Assembly (NCBI GenBank): GCA_045546735.1 | Contig: JAZQDJ010000025.1 | Location: 1 to 25,305, forward strand | From: SVFI01 sp045546735 | GTDB lineage: Bacteria > Bacillota > Clostridia > Lachnospirales > Lachnospiraceae | Direction of reading: 5' to 3' | DNA length: 25,305 bases | Shown: one piece after another, positions 15,387-24,400 of the stretch | Layout: the number at the start of each line of letters is the position of its first letter | Position numbering within the stretch: position 1 is the first letter of the stretch | Program-made: the position numbers and the translations under genes | The notes under the pieces: generated by a model | Databases searched by the model: none | What the model was told of the DNA's origin: nothing | What the model saw: only the letters and a program-made list of their open reading frames with translations

Positions 15387-15415
15387 ATTTTATACGAAAA
15401 ACCCCGCGTCTGCAA
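15387..15415 (-). promoter_or_regulatory. Possible ackA promoter
   Basis: The only gap before ackA that is not terminator stem contains a -10-like TATAAAAT (15387-15394, minus strand). With TAAAAT as -10, TTGCAG stands 17 bases upstream, inside the terminator hairpin of the giant gene. The -35 is poor, so this is a weak call based mainly on the need for a promoter here. Confidence 0.35.
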
Positions 15416-15426
15416 CAGACGCGGGG
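15397..15426 (-). terminator. Strong terminator after the giant gene
   Basis: CCCCGCGTCTG and CAGACGCGGGG form a perfect, GC-rich 11-bp stem (15402-15412 with 15416-15426) around a 3-base loop, followed by five T on the minus strand. It starts 9 bases after the stop codon of the giant gene. Confidence 0.95.
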
Positions 15427-15434
15427 AGAAAATG

Positions 15435-18400
15435 TTATTTCTTTTTCATCTTAACCGTGGACTTTTGACCTTTCTTCCTGAACAGTTTCTTGTATGCTTT
15501 CAGTTTTTTCTTCGGTACCTTTATCACGGCTTTCTTGTGAATACCTTTAAGTGCATTCTTTCCGACTTTCTTAAGTTTTGTCGAATTAATCTTAATGGTC
15601 TTAAGTTTCTTACAGTTATAGAATGCCTTTGATCCAATTGAAGTTACACCGCTGCCGATTGTCACGGTCGTCAGCTTCTTCGCCCCGTAGAACGCATTGT
15701 TACCGATGGTCTTGACATTGTTGCCGACCACAACTGACTTAGCCTTCTTATTGTTCTTGAATGCATTCTTTCCGATGCTTGTTACTTTGAAGGTATAACC
15801 CTTAATCTTCACGGTCTTCGGAATGGTTACCTTTGACTTCTTCGAAGTTACTTTATAAACTTCTACCGTTCCGTTCTTCGCTGCGGATTTTGTTACCTTG
15901 TAAGTAATTCCGCCGATGCTTGCCTTCGTGTTCTTCTTCGGAACAGCCGGTTTTGGCGGCGTTGTCGGCGTTGTAATTACCGGAAGTTTTTCGTACTTGG
16001 CGGTGAGGGTCATGTTTCTTGTCACTTTTGTCTTCTCGGCAACTTTTGTATTTCCTTCATACCATCCGAGGAACTTGTAACCTTTTACAGACGGTGCTGT
16101 CGGGAAGATAAGTTCCTTTCCTTCATATACGTACTTCTTAACTTTCTCATATCCTTTCATTGCATAATCAAAGGTAATTCTGTATGATTTTGTCTTATTA
16201 TGTTTTGCCATGAAAACGTATGCTTCATCATTTTCAAGCGACTGTTGCTGGCTTTCTGTTTCAACCTTTACTGCAATGTAACATGACTGCGTTCCGTTAT
16301 AATCCTTTTCGGAAAGAACATAAGTCTCTACTGCTTTTTCGCTGTAATCAAGTTCTGAGAATTCTCTTTCAGCAAGAACCTTTCCGCTTGTTCTGTTATA
16401 GAATACAAGTTTTCCGCCCGCCGGCTCAATACCGAGGTTTTCTACAGTTGCTTCCACTTCGTATCCGTCGCCGTTTACGAAAGTCGCTGCACTTACACAT
16501 AAATCAGCAAGTCCGAGTGTAATCTCTGTTTCATCGCTGCTGTTTCCGCATACTACTTGCACTTTATAGTTAGCAGCTGCTAACGTATATGGAAGCTCAA
16601 GTTCAACTATTTCTGTCTCTTTGCTTCCTGCTTTCACGCCTTTTTTAGCTTTCACATTCACAACTTCTTTATCATTTTCATTCAAAATAATGATAGATGT
16701 TGCGTCAGCTTCTGCTGTACTAAGACCTGTGTTTGCAATCTCAACATTCAGTTTTACGTTGCCTCCAGGCACTACTTCTGCGCTATCATACGTCACGTTT
16801 TCAATCGTCACAACAGGTGTCTTTCCTACCTTCATGCAACAAAGATCCGTACTTGCACTGATATCTCCGTCTCTTACTGATGCTGCAGTTTTATTAAATG
16901 CAAGTATCAGCTGCTCTCCGCAATACGCACCGGAAACACCTTCCAGATAGTCATTTTGTTCTGTAACAGGCTGTACATTACCCCAAACATCATTTTCTAC
17001 GTCATAATCTGCCAGATATACCTGTGCTTTCCCGTCTACTGTTGCTGTATACAAGATAGTTCCGTGACCGTTCGGATCACTGACATAACTGTAACCGGTA
17101 GATACCAGTGGCATTTCGTCAAAGAGAACTTTTTTATCTATAGCGTTCTGTGTATATTTCACAGCTCCGCCTTCGTACCACAAGAGAGACTCTGTGTCAC
17201 CGACATATCCAAACTGAACATTCGATACACTACCCATAGAACTTGCCTGCTTACTGCTTAAGTTAAGCATTGTTGAGGCACCGCCGCTCATGTAAGCTGC
17301 ATACGGAGCAGTTCCGAGTTCTCCTGCATCCATACTGTCAATTTTACCAAGTCCTTCTGCAGCCACACTTTCTGTCCAGCTTCCGCCGTTATAAACAGCA
17401 ACCTTCACCGTATTAGTTCCGGTTTCAGCAAAAATATCATCTTCGCTGTTTTCAACCCATGTTGCGTAAATCTGACCGTTTGCTTCACTAATCTGCGGTC
17501 TTGATTCATAAATCTCATTCTCAGTAATTGTTCCGAGCATCGTAAAACTCTGTGACTGTCCGTCGTATTTCGCTGCTTTCAATTCCACAGAATCTGCGAT
17601 AGTCTGAAGCGTTGCCGTATCTTCTAACGCTGTTTTTGACTCCTGCCAGATGACATAGAGTTCGTCACCGCACTCATATACGTCATATTCATACTGGCCG
17701 ACATTTGCTGCTGACAAATACGCAGGTGCACTGAACACACCATCTTTATAAACGGAGTAAGCCAGTTTGCTTGCATTTGCAACATTCTGAGACAAATCTT
17801 CCGTGTTATAGAACAGAATTGTTGTATCTCCTGCTGTCGCAATCTGCGGCGCCTGACCATTGTAGGCTGCGCCCTGAAGGAGCTGAATTTCATTCGTTTC
17901 TTCCGTAATGCCTCCGCCAAGCCATGCTGTTCTCGCGGATGTATCGCCACGCTCTGCAATGTAGTAATTTGACAAATCTTCTATTGCTGCAGCAAGCTGT
18001 TCATTCGTCATACCCCTTGTACCTATCAATGCATGGGCTTCTGCTGCCGCCGCTGCCTTTTCTCTGTCATAAATAATATACGTACCTGACAATACTGTAA
18101 AATCTGCCTGCATACATAATAATTTTGCTCTCAGACCTATTTCACCGGATATACTTACCTGATCCAACGTTGTCTTCGGTAAAATGGATGCATCGAGTCC
18201 GACACTTCCTGCTCCGTAAATACCTGCAGATGCAACGGATGCAACTCCGATTCCCGCATATACATCAAGTCCTGCTTCAATGGCAAGTTTTAAAGCTCCG
18301 CTCAATGTCTGCTCTGCTTCTTCGGTTAAATCAAGTGTAAGACTTCCTGTTGCCGAAATGGAACCACTTACTTCAATGGCAACCACTACCGGGAACGTAA

Positions 18401-21400
18401 TCGGAAGCTGCTGCTCCCATTCACCGGTAATTCCGGCTGAAACTACCAACTCTCCGGTAAACTTCGTCGAATCATAATTTCCTTCCAATGAACCTCCAAA
18501 ACCAAGATCAATCTTAAGTTTATCCGGTATCAACGGAATTTCATATGAACAAGCATCAATGGAAACTTTGCATCCTTCGGATGTATATTCCAGATCATAA
18601 GGAAGTTCTAATCCTTCTAAATCAAAGTTAAACGTCATTCCGGCAAGAAGCGGAACTCCTTCTCCAATCGTAAATGATATACCGCCGCTTGCAAGACTGA
18701 GTTCAAAGTCCGGAGCCAATGTCGGCTGCACAAACACATGGAGATAATCCTTCGTAATCAATTTTTCATTTGCATCATATGCTTCCAGATAAATCGCTTC
18801 ATAATCCGAGAAATCTGTATACTTCATGTGGAATTTTCCGTCTGTTGATGACGCAATTACTTCTTCACCCTGAATTAAGTCATATCGTTTTGCAACATTC
18901 TTCGCTGCATCAAGTGTATTACACTGGATATCCACATAAGTGAAAAGATCATTTGCATTTAAGTCTTTGAATAATGTATACGTCTCAGTCAATACATCCA
19001 CAACATCTTTTTCATATTTATTATGCTGTTTTGTCAACATGACTGTCTCATAGAGAATACAATCCACACGAACCTTAAGCAGATAATTTACCTCTTTTTC
19101 TCCTGCAAATACTGTTAAGTAAAGATATCCTTCTCTCTTAATATCCAAACCGTTTAAGGAAAGTGTAAGCGTTGTAGAACCACAGTTACCTTCCAACAAC
19201 TCTCTTTCCGTGCCCGGTTCACCTTCTTCATATCCTTCCGCCACGGAACCTTCCATATAAAGTTCATACTTATCAATCGCTTCCGTGAAACAGAAACTGA
19301 GGGAACGTTCTTTGTCCTCTACACGGTTAATGGTTCTTGTTGTATTTAAAATACTCTTTCCGTCAAGAGACGCTGCGGTGATTCCGATTTCTTTATCCGC
19401 GTACGGATTCGAGTCATCATCCTCTTCTTCCTCCTCGTCATCCTGCGACTCACCTTCTCGATACAATTTGATTGTATCCGTATATGTTCTGCTGTCGATT
19501 GTATACGCACCGTTGTTGTAAAGCAGATAATCCGGATGCTCTATAACTAAACGGAACGCACGGCCATCGTCTTGATTTACTTCCAGACGTGCAGTTCCTC
19601 TGCTGTTTGTAATTGCCTGACACTGTTTACCACCGGCTGCAAGCGTTACGATTGCACCTTTGACTCTTCCGCCCTGTTTGTTCGTTACACGAATCACATA
19701 ATCTTCGGAAGCACCACTTACAAATCCGTCATCCGTAAACGTATTGTCCTCATAAGGCGATACTTCAAGCGGACTATCAGCGCTGATTGTTGTTTTGACC
19801 GGTGCATTAAACGGAAGCAAGGTACCCTTAAAGTCAGCACTCAAGTCATAACTTCCTGCCTTATCCGCTCTTACATACCAATGCGTTTCTGCCGTCTGTT
19901 TTGCTGCAAGTGTACCCATCTCTTTTGTCAGACTCTGCGGAGTACTGATCTTAAGAAGGGACATGCCCGCCGGCATATTTAACGTTGCTGTAGAATTAAT
20001 AATGTCGAATCCATAACCCTCATCTGCATTATTGGTTACCTGCAGACAAATATCGTACATCTTCTTAAGGAATGATACGCTTCGATATACAGTAACTACT
20101 TTCTGTCCTTCCACTTCTGTCAGTCCCACGTAGTAGTCACCGCCTCCGCCATATCCGCCTCCGCTTCCGGAACCGCTCGAAACCTTCGTTACCTGATTTG
20201 GTTTAAGCACTACAGACTGTGTCTGTTTTTCCGGAGTACCCGGTATCGTATAGGTCATAGTATATGTATATGTATACCAGTTGTTCGGATCCTGAAGATC
20301 TACTCCGAGTTCCTGAATCTGCTCAAGCGTCAATCTGGTTGCTGTAAGCTTACCTGTAACCAGTTCTCCTTTTTCAAGAACAAGTATTTCTTCTTTTTCA
20401 TCGCCGTTTGCCACGTCAATTTCAAACTGTTTCGGCATAAAGCCTTCTTTGTAAGCGTCCACATAATATTTTCCTTTCGGAAGAACTACTGTCAGCTCAC
20501 CATATTCATCTGCATTATAATAATCTTTTTCGCCGAGTTCACTCTCGATATAAACATAAGAATATCCGAGCGAATAATTATTACCATTCTGCTGCGAAAC
20601 AATCTTAAATGTTACTTCTGCTGAAATTCTGGAACGTACACGGACTGTAAACGCACTTGTATCCGTATTTCCGGATGTATCCGTTACCGTCAGCTTACCG
20701 TAATAGGTTCCCATCGCGTTGTATCTGTATCTTGCTTTCGCTCCATATACAACATCTCCGTTACCCATTTCCCACTTGTACTCTGCAATTTTTACATTGT
20801 CATGCGATGCTGTAGCATCCAGCATAACGTCACTGCCCATACGAACAGAATATGTTTCGCTTGTTACTGCTACCGGCGCTTCTTTGTCTTCATCCGTCGG
20901 CGTCACTTCACATGCGTTCGTTTCACTATAATTACCCGACTTATCATACACACGCAATTTATATACGTATTTTCTGTTGCCTAAAAGACCTGTATCCTCA
21001 TACGTATTTTCTGCTGTTTCACCAAGCAGCGTAAATGTATCATCTCCGCCGAGTTTACGATAAACTTCATAGTGAGAGAAATCTTCCTCTTCATTCATAT
21101 TCCATGAAAGTTTTGCTCCAAAACCAATCGCATCTCCTATAAGAATCGGCGCAAACGGAGCCGCAGTATCTACCACATAAGTAACAACAAAGGAACTGCT
21201 TATATTATTTTCATAATCCGTTGCAGTAATTCTTACGTCATATTCTTTGTTGTCGAATTTTGAGACATCCCAAACTACGCTCGGATAACCTGTAGTTGCT
21301 GCAACAGTAACATCTCCGAGTTCTGTCCAAATATCTTCCGCACTATCCTTAGGTTTGTACTCAAATACCACATTTCTGATGGATACATTATCTGTTACAA

Positions 21401-24400
21401 CTGCTGTAATCTCTGTTTTTCCGGAAATCGTATCCTTATCTGCAGGCGTTACTGCGTGAATTACCGGAGCCACATCGTCAACAAGACTTTGTGCTACTAC
21501 TTCGAGTGAATATTCTCCGACATTTCCGGCCATATCGACTGCATTTACCTTATAAGTATAAGCCACGCCAGGCGTTGCCGTTGTATCATAGTACAGGTTT
21601 GTTCCAAGTCCGCCGGCAATCATACTGTAGTTACCTACTTCTTCCTCTGCACGGTATACACGGAACTCTCTTAAATCTGTTTCTGTTGCTTTATCCCAAC
21701 CAATCACATTGTATCCGCTGACACCTTCTGCTTTCACACCTGTCACTTTAGAAGGAGCAGTTCTGTCTACATAGAAGCAATTTTCGATTGGCTGACCGTT
21801 CACATTACTTACATTTCCAGCTTCGTCATATGCAAATGCCTGAATATATACTTTTCCTTCCGGAACTTCTGTCACATCAAATGTATAATTGAATGTATAG
21901 GTTCCTGCAATTACATTTGCGTTAATTGTTGTTAAATCTGTCCATGTAATATAATCTGTAGAATATTTCAACGCCAAAGACTTCACGCCGACATTGTCAT
22001 TTACTGTCAATGTAAGCGGAATATTCTTGTTAAAATATTTCTCTGCCGGATAGAAGCTCTTTACAACCGGAGCCATATTATCCGGTGTTGTCGTAACTGT
22101 CACATCATCCGACGGAATACCTCTGTTACCCAAATTATCATATCCGACTACCCGGAATGTATATGCTGTATCTGTTGTAAGATTCTGAATATGCGCTCCG
22201 AGCGTTGTATTTACTTTTGCTACCTGAACATACTCAGCTCCTGTCTTGCGTTCCACAACAAAATAACTGAAATCATCTTCCGGAACATTCTCCCAGCGGA
22301 GTGTTACATAGGTCGGATATCCAAGAGCCTGCGTTACCTTGATTTTTTCAATACCGGTATTATCAATTTCTGTTTCTGCGTAGAACGGCTCAATTTCCAC
22401 TTCTACACCATCCACATCAATAAATCCTGCAGATTTGTTTCCTGCTGCATCCGTCGCAACCGCTCTGAGTTTGTATTTTCCGTCCGCAAGAACAGTGGTA
22501 TCAAATGTAAATGCTGCAATTCCACCTTCTCCGGCAGTTTGGTCTTCTTCCACTTTAATCCATTCTTTTGTTTCCGGATCCTGATATTCCAGACTGACTG
22601 TATGCACACCGACATTATCTGTCGCTTTAACAATCACAGCCGCCTCTTTGTTAATGCGTTTTCCGTCTGCAGAAATTTCTGTTACTTTCGGGAATTCCTC
22701 ATCCGCCGTCACTTCTACAAATGCCGCCTTACTCTGCGGTCCTTCCTGTTCAAAGTTATCCACACCGGACACTTTATAATAGTAAGTTTCTCCGCAAATT
22801 ACATTTGTATCTTTATAACTGTTATCTGTAACCGTTGCAATCAGTTTATATGTTCCGTCTTCTGTCGTACTACGGAATACATTATACTTCTGACAATCTC
22901 CGCTGTCAGATTCCATCCATGAAACCGTAACAACTCCATTGATAGATTTTGCTCTGACTTCTTCGGATGCATCCGGACCTTCTGTATCTACAAAATAGGA
23001 GAATGTTTCCACATCTGTATTTCCGTCTGCGTCATAAAGGGTCACTCGCATCTTGCATTCACCGTTCATAACACCGACAAAATTCCATGTACAACTTGAA
23101 TAATGCAAGCTTGTATTGAGTGGCTGCTGTCCGTAAAGAACGCCGCCAATCTGCTCCCACACTTTTTCACCATCATCTGTTTCGGTCAAATATTCAAATT
23201 TAACCTTATTACCGGATGAATTACCTACATTTTTGTAATATACATTCATGGTTACGCTACTACCGCCGATATCTGTATTTTCAATCGGTGTGTAGCTTGT
23301 AATTTCAGGCATTGCAACAGAACCTTTGATACTGTCACAAAGTTCGGATTCATTGCCTGCTGCATCGAATGCCAATACTTGATATGTATAAAGATTGTCT
23401 TCTGCCACATCCGTATCTTTATAGGATGTTGTATTATCAAGAGATGCTATTTCCTCTCCGTCACGATATACTTTATATCCAGTTACCGCTACGTCATCGG
23501 AAGATGCATTCCATGTAATTGTAATAGCCGAACCGGTTTTTGTCTTTACTTTAAGTGCAGACGGAACCGAAGGCGATGTAGTATCCGGAAGCGTCGTTGC
23601 ACTCATCTGCTCTGATGCTGCAGATACATTTCGCATTGCATCAAATGCGTATACTTTATATACATAAGTAGCATTCGGCTTTAATCCGCTGTCCACAAAT
23701 GTTGTCTTCGACGTCGTTCCGACTTTCGTTGCTCCACGATATACTTCATAACCTGTCACGCCTTCATTATCAGAAGATGCGCTCCATGAAATAGTAATCT
23801 TTGTTGAAGCGCGGTTTGTTACTGCTAATCCTGTAACCTTTGCCGGTGCCTCATCATCTTTTGCTTCATTTACGTAATCATTGCAAAGCTGATCAATCGC
23901 TGGGCTGAATGAGTAGTTTGACATCGCCTTGTTTAATACAAGATGATTAAACTTACTTGAACCCGGTGAATTAAATCTTACGATTTGTACGTAATTGCGG
24001 TTACCTGTTCCTGCTTTTCCGGAAAGAACGGTTTTATGTTCTCCGGTTGCAAGGAAGTTGGTCGCACAATGCGTATTCTGCGTAAAGTCACCGCGAACCT
24101 CTAATGTTCCCGCTGTGAGAAGCGAAGAATGATCCTGATAAGAACTCATTGTAAAGGAACCGGCTACACAAACGTAATCTTCCGAATTTGTCATATTAAG
24201 TTTTGCACTGTCAACAAATGACATAGCTCCGGTAACGCTTAAATCGCCACCACTGATTTTGGTCTCACCATTGCTGCTTGCAGTATAATTACCTGTATTT
24301 AATGTATATCCGTTTAAATCCAGTCCTTTTTGTACCGTTAAATTTCCTACTATCGTAAGGTCATGCTTCAACACGGAAGCCGTTGTTAAAGCTAAATTTC

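Noticed and set aside
19395..19452. Run of Asp/Glu codons as a frameshift or sequencing artefact
   Set aside because: The frame continues with good domain sequence on both sides. Acidic linkers are common in such proteins.
22191..22922. 243-codon open frame on the plus strand
   Set aside because: It is antisense to the FN3/Ig array, has Cys/Phe/Arg-rich composition unlike a real protein, and no ribosome-binding site. Other long plus-strand frames in the window are similar shadows.
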